From assembly GCA_964533275.1 (NCBI GenBank), contig CAZHJK010000007.1:1-64000 (forward strand): 64,000 bases of DNA, written 5' to 3'. Made by a program: the position numbers and the translations under genes. Source of the DNA: CAZHJK01 sp964533275 (GTDB taxonomy: Bacteria > Bacillota > Clostridia > Eubacteriales > Garciellaceae). Shown piece after piece: positions 46,309-55,262 of the stretch (position 1 is the stretch's first letter; each line of letters begins with the position of its first letter). The notes below the pieces were generated by a model. The model saw only the letters and a list, made by a program, of their open reading frames with translations. It ran no database searches and was not told the DNA's origin.

Positions 46309-46743
46309 TTACTCCAACACTTCAATGATATCCCCTGGTCTAATCGTCCCCTCTTCTATTATTATGGTGAAGATACCTTCAGTAGGCATTATACACTCCC
46401 CAACCTGTTGTTTTATTGCACAACCAGTGTGACACTTCTTACCAATCTGAGTTACCTCCTGTAGGGTTTCTCCTATTTTAAGCCTTGTTCCTATAGGTAA
46501 GGTATGAAGCTCTAATCCCTCTGTAGTAATATTTTCTGCAAACATTCCTGGATCAAGACCCTTAATACCAAGTTCTACCATCTTATCAATACTTTCTTGA
46601 GCAAGTAAACTCACCATTCTATGCCAATTTCCTCCATGGGCATCCCCTTCTAATCCAAATCCTTTAATAAATCTGCCTTCCTCTATAGGCTTTTTAATGG
46701 TACCTTTTTTCTCACTGATATTTATAGCAACTACCTTTGCCAT
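46309..46743 (-). CDS. MOSC-domain protein
   Basis: Stand-alone MOSC domain of 144 residues, related to the sulfurase C-terminal domain that handles molybdenum cofactor sulfur. Typical features are GLEGDAHGG, ENITTEGL, LKIGETLQEVTQIGKKCHTGCAIKQ (with the conserved Cys) and the final EGIFTIIIEEG. AAAGGGGG precedes the ATG, 15 bases after moaA. The operon position supports a role in molybdenum/tungsten cofactor maturation, which the formate dehydrogenase in this window needs. Confidence 0.85.
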   Translation of the reverse strand: MAKVVAINISEKKGTIKKPIEEGRFIKGFGLEGDAHGGNWHRMVSLLAQESIDKMVELGIKGLDPGMFAENITTEGLELHTLPIGTRLKIGETLQEVTQIGKKCHTGCAIKQQVGECIMPTEGIFTIIIEEGTIRPGDIIEVLE

Positions 46744-46758
46744 TTGAATACCCCCTTT

Positions 46759-47715
46759 TTATCCTCCAATTTGGTTCATACTTCTAATACTTGATTCACT
46801 GCCTTCATTTAAATGATGTCTTTCAGGCTTCGACAAAATAGCTTCCTTAAGTAATCTTTTTATGTCTTGTTTTTCTTCAGCATTCATAATTTCTATTTCA
46901 AAATTTGAGTGAAGACAGGGCTTTAGCTTCCCATCAGCTGTTAATCTTATTCTATTGCAGGTTTTACAAAAATGATTTGACATTGGGCTAATAAAACCAA
47001 GCTTTCCTTTAGCTCCGGACAATTGATAATACTTTGCTGGTCCTGGATCCCTTCCCTTAACCATTGGTATAAGCTCTGGTAATCTCTCCATAATTTCTTC
47101 ATTGGAAATAAATCTTTTATCTTCTATTTCCTCCGCTTCTCCCATAGGCATTAATTCAATAAATCTTATTTGATAGGGTTTTTCCTGACTAAGTCTAGCA
47201 AAATCCTCTATTTCATCATCATTTATACCCTTCATAATAACAGTATTAATTTTTATGGGTGATAAACCAACCCTTTCTGCTGCCTCAATACCCTTTAAGA
47301 CCTGCTGTAGTTCACCTCTGCGGGTAATCTGTCTATATCGTTCTTCCCTCAAGGAATCTAAGCTGATATTTAAGCGGTTAAGTCCTGCTTCCTTTAAGTC
47401 TTTTGCATATTTTTCTAAAAGAATTCCATTGGTTGTCATAGCAATATCTATTAGTCCTGGAAGTTTAGAGATTCTATTTATAAATTCGATAACACCTAAT
47501 CTTACAAGGGGCTCTCCACCTGTAATTCTCACTTTACTAATACCTAATTCTACAGCTGCCTGAACAATAAGGTAAAGTTGTTCAAAGCTTAATATATCAC
47601 TATGGGAAAGTTTTTTAACCCCCTCATCAGGCATGCAATAAAAACATCTGAGATTACATCTATCGGTTATAGATATTCTTAAATATTCTATGTTTCTTGA
47701 CCACTTGTCCTTCAT
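46759..47715 (-). CDS. moaA: GTP 3',8-cyclase MoaA
   Basis: Radical-SAM enzyme of 318 residues that starts molybdopterin synthesis from GTP. The radical-SAM cluster motif is CNLRCFYC near residue 20, the second cluster lies in CKTCNRIRLTADGKLKPCL, and the C-terminus ends in the conserved GG. AAAGGGGG precedes the ATG. Operon with the MOSC gene; other moa genes must be elsewhere. Product feeds the Mo/W-bis-MGD cofactor of formate dehydrogenase. Confidence 0.95.
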   Translation of the reverse strand: MKDKWSRNIEYLRISITDRCNLRCFYCMPDEGVKKLSHSDILSFEQLYLIVQAAVELGISKVRITGGEPLVRLGVIEFINRISKLPGLIDIAMTTNGILLEKYAKDLKEAGLNRLNISLDSLREERYRQITRRGELQQVLKGIEAAERVGLSPIKINTVIMKGINDDEIEDFARLSQEKPYQIRFIELMPMGEAEEIEDKRFISNEEIMERLPELIPMVKGRDPGPAKYYQLSGAKGKLGFISPMSNHFCKTCNRIRLTADGKLKPCLHSNFEIEIMNAEEKQDIKRLLKEAILSKPERHHLNEGSESSIRSMNQIGG

Positions 47716-47809
47716 TAAAAAAAATACCCCCTTTCACTGGATTATCCTAAAAACCATTACCTTAACTTGTCTATAATTATATATTTAAATTATTCTTTCT
47801 GCAAATTAA

Positions 47810-47835
47810 AAGGGCTATATCTTTGTATAACCCTT
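47810..47835 (-). terminator. Terminator-like hairpin after recX
   Basis: AAGGGCTATA pairs with TATAACCCTT (one mismatch) between recX and moaA. Confidence 0.5.
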
Positions 47836-47879
47836 CTTCCTTTATTAAAGCATACAACAAGTTTTGGTACACCCTTGAC

Positions 47880-48707
47880 TTATCCATTGCCTAGTATTTC
47901 TAATAATTTCTCAATAGCATCCCATTTATATCCCCTGCCCATCATCGCCTGGGCAATCTTTTGTTTTAGGGCGTATCCTTCCAAGCCCTTTTTTTCATAT
48001 CTATTCTTGTACTTTTGTAACCATTGTAAAGCTTTATCCATATCTACTTCCTGGGGAATTTGATTTTCTTCAAAATCCTCTTTATCTTTTATTAATTCTT
48101 GTATGGCACCCTTTAATATTTCCCAGGAAAACCCTCTTCTTTGACCAGCTTGATTAATCTTTTGAATCTTTTCCCTAGGAGGTAACTTAGAATATTTTTT
48201 ATTATACCTAATCACCAATTCCTTTGCCTGCACATACTCATCTTCCTCAGTAAACCATTGTTCTATATTGTCCAATAAATCTTCACTAATTCCCTTTTTT
48301 CTAAGGTCAAATACTAGCTTTTTTCTCCCTATTGGATTCCCAAGTTTTTTATCGGCTATGAAACTTTTTATATAATCCCTATCATCTACCATTTTATAGT
48401 ATTTTAATTTATTAATAGCTTCTGTGATGGTCTCTTCACTATAGTTCTTTTTTCTTAAATATTCCTCTAACTCCCACCCTGTTCTTCTTCTATAGGATAA
48501 ATAGTGAAGACATAGGTTAAATGCTCTTTTTTTATTATCTTCTTCTATAATTCCTTCCATTTCCTTAAGGTCAAGATTCTTTCCCTTTGTTATTCCATGA
48601 AGAATGATTAGTTCTGCATGAATGCTAAAGGTAAAACAATCATCAATAAATACATTATAGTAATCCTTATTTTTCTTTTGTTTTGTAAGCTTAGTAACTA
48701 TAGGCAT
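47880..48707 (-). CDS. recX: Regulatory protein RecX
   Basis: RecA modulator of 275 residues, composed of repeated three-helix units. Recognisable stretches are YLSYRRRTGWELEEYL, KKNYSEETITEAINKL, MVDDRDYIKSFIADK and ISEDLLDNIEQWF. The length matches the long Bacillus/Clostridium form. It controls RecA filament growth in recombination and SOS. CAAGGGGTG precedes the ATG. recA is not adjacent. Confidence 0.88.
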   Translation of the reverse strand: MPIVTKLTKQKKNKDYYNVFIDDCFTFSIHAELIILHGITKGKNLDLKEMEGIIEEDNKKRAFNLCLHYLSYRRRTGWELEEYLRKKNYSEETITEAINKLKYYKMVDDRDYIKSFIADKKLGNPIGRKKLVFDLRKKGISEDLLDNIEQWFTEEDEYVQAKELVIRYNKKYSKLPPREKIQKINQAGQRRGFSWEILKGAIQELIKDKEDFEENQIPQEVDMDKALQWLQKYKNRYEKKGLEGYALKQKIAQAMMGRGYKWDAIEKLLEILGNG

Positions 48708-48817
48708 TATATCACCCCTTGTTATAAATTATACCATAAGGGTAAGCTTTGCCAACCTTTAAGTCAAGAATTATGGTTTTCTATTTTGCATATAAAAAAG
48801 TGCCCTTGTGTTAGCAA

Positions 48818-48848
48818 GGAAGCAAGAGAACCGTCCCCGCGCTTCTTT
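48818..48848. repeat. REP-like element, copy 2
   Basis: Identical over 31 bp to 30142-30172. Here it lies between recX and the chemoreceptor gene and is flanked by direct repeats TTGTGTTA at 48806-48813 and 48847-48854, which could be a target duplication. Confidence 0.6.
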
Positions 48849-48861
48849 GTGTTAAAAGTGA

Positions 48862-48887
48862 AAAGCCTAGGAATTGTCCTAGGCTTT
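48862..48887 (-). terminator. Terminator overlapping the chemoreceptor stop codon
   Basis: AAAGCCTAGGA pairs perfectly with TCCTAGGCTTT. The right arm contains the last codons and the stop codon of the chemoreceptor gene. Confidence 0.7.
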
Positions 48888-51089
48888 AAATTTAGATATT
48901 AATTCATTTAGTTGTTGTGTATGATGCATATTATTGTCTGAATTTTGTTGTACTTCATTGGTCTTTTCTAATATTGTATTGGACATTGAAGAGATATTTT
49001 CCATATTGCTTGCCCCTTCATTTGCTGTGCTTGCCACTTCTTCCACAGCCGCTACAATATTTGAGATAGAAGCATGTAATTCCTCCGCAGTAGCATTAAA
49101 TTCCATCATCATATCATTAAATTCATAGGCATCATTATTATAATTATCTGCTGTACTAATAAATCCTTTATAATCTGATAAAACATTTTGTTCTATAAAA
49201 TCCATAATCCTTTGGGAGGAAGTAGTCAAATTATTTACTGAATCATTGACAACCTCAACTATTTTATTAATTTCACCTACTGTCTGGGTAGACTGTTCTG
49301 CTAGCTTTCTTATTTCATCGGCAACAACAGCAAATCCTCGTCCTGCTTCTCCTGCCCTTGCAGCTTCAATAGCAGCATTTAATGCAAGAAGGTTAGTTTG
49401 TCCTGCTATATCTAAAATTGATTTAGCCAATCCTTCTATTTGCTCTACTCTTTTGGATTGTTCTAATGCTGATTGTAAGTCTTCCCTAACATTTTCATAA
49501 ATTTTCTTGGTATTTTCATTGGATATAAGTGCCGTATCCTTTAACTCCTTAGCCCTTTGGCTAGTTTGTGTAGAAAACTCCGTTCCCATTTCAGCTTTTT
49601 TTGCAATATTTGAAACTGCCTTTTCCATTTCCTCAATGGTTGCTGTTACTTCCTGGGTGGAAGCAGCAGTTTCTTCCATACCAGCCGCTACATCTTGGGT
49701 AATAAGGGTAGTATCATTTGCTTGTTCCTTAAGATCCTTTATAAGATTATTAACATTGTGTGCATTTTTTTCTAAACTATCTGAGGATTGCATGAGACTA
49801 TGTACCATATCCCTTAATGATTCCCTCATGATAGCTAGGGATCTTACCATAGTACCTGTCTCATCCTTATTCTTTAATAAATAGTCATAGCTATCATCAT
49901 TTTCAATATCTAATTCTGAAGTTTTATTAAGGATTTCAGTAACACTAAGTATTGGTTTTGATATCATATTTCCAACAAAAATTGCACCAATGCTTGCTAT
50001 TATTACCCCTGCTATTATAGTATATATTAAATATTGTATAAAACCTGTTAATCCTGATAAAATTTCATTTTCTGGTACCATGACCAGTAATATTTGACCA
50101 TTATCAAGCTGGTCATAGCCTAGAATTTCATCTTGCCCTTGGTAATTATAGGAAATTACTCCTTTATTTCTTTTTGCAATTTCTTGAGCAACAAATTCCA
50201 AGGAACCATTATCAATTTCTTTTAAATTTACTCTTCGACCGGTGGTTGCGCTACTTATACTATCAATTCCACCTGTAGAAACAGTATTTACACTATCTTC
50301 ACCTTCTTCAGTATCTTCAGTCTCCTCAGTTTCCTTATCCACCCTGCCTGGTACCTCTATAGTTTCAGTAAAATAAGGATGTATTAGAAAATTAAAGTCC
50401 TTATCCATTAAAGCCATATAACCTGTATCATAAACCTTTACTCCTAAAATTGTATTATAGAAAATTTGTGCATCAATATCCATACCTACGACCGCTAATA
50501 ATACTCCATTCTCGTATATTGGAACATTATATGTAATAATACTTTTTTTAACTCTTATATTAAATGATGGTTTACGCCATATTGGCCTAGATTCTATAAC
50601 AACATCATAATAATATTGCATTTCAGCATTGTCCCTGTCAAATTCCTTCATAGTTATTGATCGTGCTTTTCTAAATACTCCCTTTCCCTCCATATCTTCA
50701 AATCGACTACTATATGCATCCATGGTTATACTAGGATTAAAGGTTACATAAGCACTTATGGCTTCTTTAGTATTTTCTGCAAATTCCTTTACTAAGGGAT
50801 CTATAGATTCTATATATTCCTCCATAGATTCCTGTGGATTACTTACAATATCTTCTCTATCAAAGGTTGCCATAATAGCCGTCGCTAAACCATTTACCCC
50901 TATTTCCACCTCTGAAAGAATTTGATTAAAACCAGTGGTATGTTTTTCAGCCATTAATAATAACTTATCCCTTGCCTCTTGTTCAACGATTTTACTGCTT
51001 TGATTCATACTAATGCCACCGACTACTATTGAAAGAAGAGCACAAAAAAAGGCAATTGTAATAACTATTTTATATTTTATTTTTTTCAT
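48879..51089 (-). CDS. Methyl-accepting chemotaxis protein
   Basis: Transmembrane chemoreceptor of 736 residues. A first membrane segment (about 8-27) is followed by an extracellular dCache-type sensor (about 35-345), a second segment (about 350-372), HAMP (about 375-430) and a signalling domain whose hairpin tip is LALNAAIEAARAGEAGRGFA. The sensor carries an acidic insertion rich in Glu, Thr and Asp (ETEETEDTEEGED). GGAAGGGGGG precedes the ATG. The ligand is unknown; clostridial dCache receptors often bind amino acids. No che genes are adjacent. Confidence 0.9.
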   Translation of the reverse strand: MKKIKYKIVITIAFFCALLSIVVGGISMNQSSKIVEQEARDKLLLMAEKHTTGFNQILSEVEIGVNGLATAIMATFDREDIVSNPQESMEEYIESIDPLVKEFAENTKEAISAYVTFNPSITMDAYSSRFEDMEGKGVFRKARSITMKEFDRDNAEMQYYYDVVIESRPIWRKPSFNIRVKKSIITYNVPIYENGVLLAVVGMDIDAQIFYNTILGVKVYDTGYMALMDKDFNFLIHPYFTETIEVPGRVDKETEETEDTEEGEDSVNTVSTGGIDSISSATTGRRVNLKEIDNGSLEFVAQEIAKRNKGVISYNYQGQDEILGYDQLDNGQILLVMVPENEILSGLTGFIQYLIYTIIAGVIIASIGAIFVGNMISKPILSVTEILNKTSELDIENDDSYDYLLKNKDETGTMVRSLAIMRESLRDMVHSLMQSSDSLEKNAHNVNNLIKDLKEQANDTTLITQDVAAGMEETAASTQEVTATIEEMEKAVSNIAKKAEMGTEFSTQTSQRAKELKDTALISNENTKKIYENVREDLQSALEQSKRVEQIEGLAKSILDIAGQTNLLALNAAIEAARAGEAGRGFAVVADEIRKLAEQSTQTVGEINKIVEVVNDSVNNLTTSSQRIMDFIEQNVLSDYKGFISTADNYNNDAYEFNDMMMEFNATAEELHASISNIVAAVEEVASTANEGASNMENISSMSNTILEKTNEVQQNSDNNMHHTQQLNELISKFKA

Positions 51090-51194
51090 ACCATCCCCCC
51101 TTCCTTTCTTTTTCTAGTTTATCTTCTTATATCCCTTTATCGGTTACTAAGAGAAAAAGTTTATATATTCATTATATTTCTGCCAACAAATAAA

Positions 51195-51216
51195 GCACTT
51201 ACAATTAAGTAAGTGC
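51195..51216 (-). terminator. Terminator of the pxp operon
   Basis: GCACTTAC pairs perfectly with GTAAGTGC across a six-base loop, followed by T-rich sequence on the minus strand, 60 bases after pxpC. Confidence 0.8.
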
Positions 51217-51274
51217 CAAGTTTATACAAAAGTAAAATATACTATTGTCTTAGACATTTAATAGTGTTTATTAA

Positions 51275-52309
51275 CTAGTTCTTTAATTCCTCTACTTTAA
51301 CATCATATGTTATCCCATTTACCTTTAAATTATATTTAATAGTTCTTATAATTTCCTTTTCCTTCATACATTGTTCCTTTATATATGCAATTTTATCTTC
51401 TAAATCCATTAAAAGCTTATGGGCTTCTTTTAGCTCTATTTTCTTGAAGGTAATTTTATCTCCTGGCTTAGCCTGAGCTACCTTGGGTAGATCAACACTG
51501 ATTACATTTCCTATTTTAGTATATCCACCTGTAGTTTGTCGGTCTGCCATCATTATAACTGGACTGCCGTGGCTTGGCACTTGTATTGCCCCCATGGCTA
51601 TCCCATCTGAAATAATATCTCCTCCATCTTTATGTTCTATCTTTTCTCCATCAAGACGATAACCCATTCTATCACATTCATTAGTTACTTTATATTCATT
51701 GTTTAAGAATGTTTCGAGACCCTCTTTTGTGAAGGCATCTTCCTGCGGTCCCATAATAACCCTTAATTCTATGTTATTGCTATATTTATATAAATTCTCA
51801 AGATTTTCTTTCCCTGCCAATGAGCTTAAGGGTTTGCTTTGTTTTCCAATTGTTAATATATCACCTTGCTTAAGGGCTCTACCCTCAAAACCTCCAATTT
51901 TTCCCCTGGTAAAGGTAGACTTACTCCCCATGAGTTTAGGAACCTCTATTGCCCCAGAAAAAGCTACATAGCTTCTGCATCCATTCTTTATACCACTAAA
52001 GGATAATTTATCTCCCTTATTAACTAAAATACTTTTATTCATATTAATTGACTGGTTATTTAAGGTAGGAAGTAAATCTCCTCCTGTAACAGCAATAACC
52101 ACAGAATCTAAAAACTCAATTTCTGGTCCTAACATTGTGACTTCTAGGAGACCTTCCTGTTCATCATTCCCCACTAGTATATTAGCTAATCTAGCAGATA
52201 CATGATCCATGACTCCAGAAACAGAAACCCCAAATTGTTGATACCCATATCTTCCTAAATCTTGCACGGTAGTTAATAATCCTGGTTTGTTTATTTTAAT
52301 TTGCCCCAT
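51275..52309 (-). CDS. pxpC: 5-oxoprolinase subunit C (PxpC/KipA)
   Basis: Biotin-dependent carboxyltransferase-like subunit of about 344 residues, part of the PxpABC ATP-dependent 5-oxoprolinase that opens pyroglutamate to glutamate. Signatures are TTVQDLGRYGYQQFGV, GGDLLP, SHGSPVIMMADRQTTGGYTKIG and DRMGYRLDG. The last 20 residues (NLKVNGITYDVKVEELKN) resemble the first strands of a biotinyl carrier domain, forming an odd tail. GAGGAGAG favours ATG 52309 over 52315/52318. Its start overlaps pxpB by 14 bases. Confidence 0.92.
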   Translation of the reverse strand: MGQIKINKPGLLTTVQDLGRYGYQQFGVSVSGVMDHVSARLANILVGNDEQEGLLEVTMLGPEIEFLDSVVIAVTGGDLLPTLNNQSINMNKSILVNKGDKLSFSGIKNGCRSYVAFSGAIEVPKLMGSKSTFTRGKIGGFEGRALKQGDILTIGKQSKPLSSLAGKENLENLYKYSNNIELRVIMGPQEDAFTKEGLETFLNNEYKVTNECDRMGYRLDGEKIEHKDGGDIISDGIAMGAIQVPSHGSPVIMMADRQTTGGYTKIGNVISVDLPKVAQAKPGDKITFKKIELKEAHKLLMDLEDKIAYIKEQCMKEKEIIRTIKYNLKVNGITYDVKVEELKN

Positions 52310-53051
52310 GATCATCACTCTCCTCTTTTTTAGGATAGATTTTATATTGATAAGTACCTTTTTTCAGCGCTTCTTCGATTTCTAAATAATCTTTTTCATC
52401 AATACTTTTAAATACTATATAATTACCTGCCTTTAATAAGATAGGGCTTTCCCGTTGTGAATCATATAAAGGTATGGGGGTTTTCCCAATTAATTGCCAT
52501 CCCCCAGGACTATCTATTGGATATATCCCAGTTTGACTTCCTGCTATTCCCACTGAACCACCACTTATTTTCGTTCTTGGAGTTGCAAGTCTTGGGGTTG
52601 CAATTCTTGTATCCATGCCTCCTAAATATGGAAATCCCGGAGTAAAGCCTAACATATATATCAAATATTCGCCTGAAGTGTGTATTTTAATAACTTCTTC
52701 TATAGAAAGGTCGTTATGCTTTGAAACATTCTCAATATCAGGTCCGTAATCTCCACCATATAATGTTGGAATCTCGATTACTTCTGGGGCTGGCAGTGAT
52801 ATGTTTTCAAGATTATTTTCTAATTCTTTAAGAGAATCTACTAATTGATCGTAGCTAGTCTCTAAAGGATCATAGTGTATCATTAATGAACGATAGGTTG
52901 GGACTAGCTCAACAATTCCTTTAATATCCTGAGTCCCAATAGCTTCTGCCATAGATCTGATTTTATTATTAATCTGCTCAGAAATACTATTACCAAACTC
53001 CATATCCAGAGCCTTATCTCCTGCTGTCAGATACTTTGTTTTATCATACAT
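52296..53051 (-). CDS. pxpB: 5-oxoprolinase subunit B (PxpB/KipI)
   Basis: KipI-type subunit of 251 residues (usual length about 240). The C-terminal cyclophilin-like part has the family blocks YMLGFTPGFPYLGGMD, RLATPRTKISGGSVGIAG and TGIYPIDSPGGWQLIG. In B. subtilis the homologous KipI also inhibits the sporulation kinase KinA, so a second role is possible. Separated from the NRAMP gene by 160 bases containing a strong hairpin, and overlapping pxpC downstream. Confidence 0.93.
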   Translation of the reverse strand: MYDKTKYLTAGDKALDMEFGNSISEQINNKIRSMAEAIGTQDIKGIVELVPTYRSLMIHYDPLETSYDQLVDSLKELENNLENISLPAPEVIEIPTLYGGDYGPDIENVSKHNDLSIEEVIKIHTSGEYLIYMLGFTPGFPYLGGMDTRIATPRLATPRTKISGGSVGIAGSQTGIYPIDSPGGWQLIGKTPIPLYDSQRESPILLKAGNYIVFKSIDEKDYLEIEEALKKGTYQYKIYPKKEESDDHGAN

Positions 53052-53132
53052 AAAGACTCCTCCAATTTTTTAAAAATCTATATTCTCTAGAATTCAACCA
53101 GCTTTCAATGTGGAAGTAGAATATATTAATTA

Positions 53133-53156
53133 CGAGTGGACGTTTCCGTCCACTCG
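53133..53156 (-). other. Intercistronic GNRA-capped hairpin
   Basis: CGAGTGGACG pairs perfectly with CGTCCACTCG. On the transcribed minus strand the four-base loop is GAAA, a stable GNRA tetraloop. No T-tract follows, so it is more likely an mRNA stability or processing element between the NRAMP and pxpB cistrons than a terminator. Confidence 0.65.
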
Positions 53157-53211
53157 ATAGTGCCTATTGTTATGATCATTTAATTTTCTAAATAAATAAC
53201 TAATTTCTATT

Positions 53212-54432
53212 TTAGCCAAAAAGTTTTGTTATATTTTGTAGTGATACCCAACCGCCATAAGCGGTTAAAAATACAGTAATAACTCCAAATACTAATAACC
53301 AAGTTGGGTGCTTATAATCTCCCACAATATCTTTTCTTCTAGATGCCAGTAACATAGTTCCTAGGGTTACAGGAAGAATTAAACCGTTTAGAGATCCTGC
53401 TAAAACTAATAAAGTTGCAGGCTGTCCTATAAATGCCATGATAAAAGATGAAACAGCAATAAAACCAATAATAAAATAGTTTTCATATTTTTCAATTGTT
53501 TTATTTAATGTCTTTAAGAAGGAAACTGATGTGTAAGCAGCACCTATAACTGAAGTAATGGCAGCTGAGAATATAACAATTCCGAATATTTTATATCCGA
53601 TGTTACCAGCTCCATGTTGAAATGCTGATGCTGCAGGGTTAGAAGCTTCAAGAGTTAGTCCCTGAGAAACAACTCCAAGTATTGCTAAAAATAGTAATAT
53701 TCTTACAACAGATGCAACACCAATTCCCATTAAAGAACTTTTATTAATTTGATCTAAATTCTCTTTTCCTGTAACACCTGCATCAATTAGTCTATGACCT
53801 CCAGAAAATGTAATGTAACCACCTACAGTTCCACCTAACAGGGTAATTATGGGGAATATTAATATACTAGCATTATCAGGTGCAACACTTTTTAGAATTG
53901 CTTCACCTACAGGTGGAGTATTAGCAAAGGCTACATATGCAACCAATACAAGCATTACAATTCCCAAAGTTCTTGTTAGTTTATCAATAATTGAGCCAGA
54001 ATCCTTTGATAAGAATACTATAATCCCTATTGCTCCACCCAATACTGCTCCAAATCTAACATCAAAGCCAAAAAGCACATTTAAGCCTAAGGCAGCTCCA
54101 CCGACATTTCCAATATTAAAGGCAAGTCCACCTAATGCAACTAAAGCAGCTACAAAATATCCTAGACCTGGAAGAATTTTGTTTGCAATGTCTTGTCCCC
54201 TCATGCCCGAAACTCCTATAATCCTCCATATATTTAGTTGAACTGCAATGGTTAATATAATTGTAATTAAAATAACAAAACCGAAATTAGCTAAATATTG
54301 TTCCGTAAATGTTGCACTTTGAGTCAAAAACCCTGGTCCTATGGCTGAGGTTGCCATAAGAAAGGCAGCTCCCATTAACACGGTTAAATTCGAAACTTTT
54401 TTCTTCTCGTTGCTTTTACTTTTATCTGACAT
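53212..54432 (-). CDS. NRAMP-family transporter (YcsG-like)
   Basis: Membrane protein of 406 residues with about eleven segments. The first helix reads ATSAIGPGFLTQSATFT rather than the DPGN of true Mn2+/Fe2+ NRAMPs, so the metal-binding Asp and Asn are missing. The position between pxpA and pxpB matches ycsG in B. subtilis, which sits in the same gene set. It is therefore more likely a carrier for 5-oxoproline or a related compound than a metal transporter; this is inferred from context and the missing ligands. It starts 21 bases after pxpA. Confidence 0.85.
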   Translation of the reverse strand: MSDKSKSNEKKKVSNLTVLMGAAFLMATSAIGPGFLTQSATFTEQYLANFGFVILITIILTIAVQLNIWRIIGVSGMRGQDIANKILPGLGYFVAALVALGGLAFNIGNVGGAALGLNVLFGFDVRFGAVLGGAIGIIVFLSKDSGSIIDKLTRTLGIVMLVLVAYVAFANTPPVGEAILKSVAPDNASILIFPIITLLGGTVGGYITFSGGHRLIDAGVTGKENLDQINKSSLMGIGVASVVRILLFLAILGVVSQGLTLEASNPAASAFQHGAGNIGYKIFGIVIFSAAITSVIGAAYTSVSFLKTLNKTIEKYENYFIIGFIAVSSFIMAFIGQPATLLVLAGSLNGLILPVTLGTMLLASRRKDIVGDYKHPTWLLVFGVITVFLTAYGGWVSLQNITKLFG

Positions 54433-54453
54433 AAATTCACTCTCCTTTTATTT

Positions 54454-55224
54454 TTATTTTAAGAAATTCTCCATTGCTATTACTTGAATATCTTCCTTTT
54501 CCAATGTTCTTCTTATGGTCTCAACAAAAGCTACAGCTTGTGGATTATCACCATGAACACAAATAGAATCAGCTCGAATTTCTACATCTTCACCATTAAT
54601 AGCTTCTACCTTGCCTTCCTTAACCATTCTTATTACCCTTGCTATAGCTATATCTTTATCATGTATAACTGCGCCCTCTTTTTTTCGTGAAACTAATGTA
54701 CCATCTGGATTATATGCTCTATCTGCAAATACCTCATTAGCTACCCTAAGCCCAACATTCTCTCCAGCTTTGGTTAATTCACTATTAGCAAGTCCTACAA
54801 GAATAAGATCCTTATCCACTTCATAGATCGCCTCTGCTATAGCCTTTGCTAATTCTTCATCCTTGGCAGCCATGTTATACAATGCTCCATGGGGTTTTAC
54901 ATGTTGTAAATTTACACCCTTGCTTTCTGAAAAAGCCCAAAGAGCACCAATTTGATACTTCACATATGCCTTTGCCTCAGCAGGTGTCACTTTCATTTCT
55001 CTTCTACCAAAACCCATTAGATCCGGAAAACCCGGATGAGCTCCAATTGAAACTTTTTGGTTTACTGCAAACTCTACAGTCTTTTCCATTACCAGTGGAT
55101 CCCCCGCATGCCATCCACAGGCAATATTTACTGAAGAAACATGCTTTATTACTTCTTCATCTAGTCCTAATTTATAAGCTCCAAAGCTTTCACCTATATC
55201 GCTGTTTAAATCAACCTTATACAT
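54454..55224 (-). CDS. pxpA: 5-oxoprolinase subunit A (PxpA/YcsF)
   Basis: LamB/YcsF-family subunit of 256 residues, essential part of the ATP-dependent 5-oxoprolinase. Typical blocks are VDLNSDIGESFGAYKLG, SVNIACGWHAGDP, IGAHPGFPDLMGFGRR, VKPHGALYN, NEVFADRAYNPDGTLV and ICVHGDNPQAV. AGGAGGTGAG precedes the ATG. First gene of pxpA-NRAMP-pxpB-pxpC; a sigma-54 type promoter lies 39-54 bases upstream of the start and the neighbouring gene encodes a sigma-54 activator. Confidence 0.95.
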   Translation of the reverse strand: MYKVDLNSDIGESFGAYKLGLDEEVIKHVSSVNIACGWHAGDPLVMEKTVEFAVNQKVSIGAHPGFPDLMGFGRREMKVTPAEAKAYVKYQIGALWAFSESKGVNLQHVKPHGALYNMAAKDEELAKAIAEAIYEVDKDLILVGLANSELTKAGENVGLRVANEVFADRAYNPDGTLVSRKKEGAVIHDKDIAIARVIRMVKEGKVEAINGEDVEIRADSICVHGDNPQAVAFVETIRRTLEKEDIQVIAMENFLK

Positions 55225-55262
55225 TTTCTCACCTCCTATTTATTAATATATCATTTAATATT

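Noticed and set aside
30108..48848. REP copies as ends of one composite transposon
   Set aside because: The copies are in the same orientation 18.7 kb apart and enclose ordinary housekeeping genes with no transposase.
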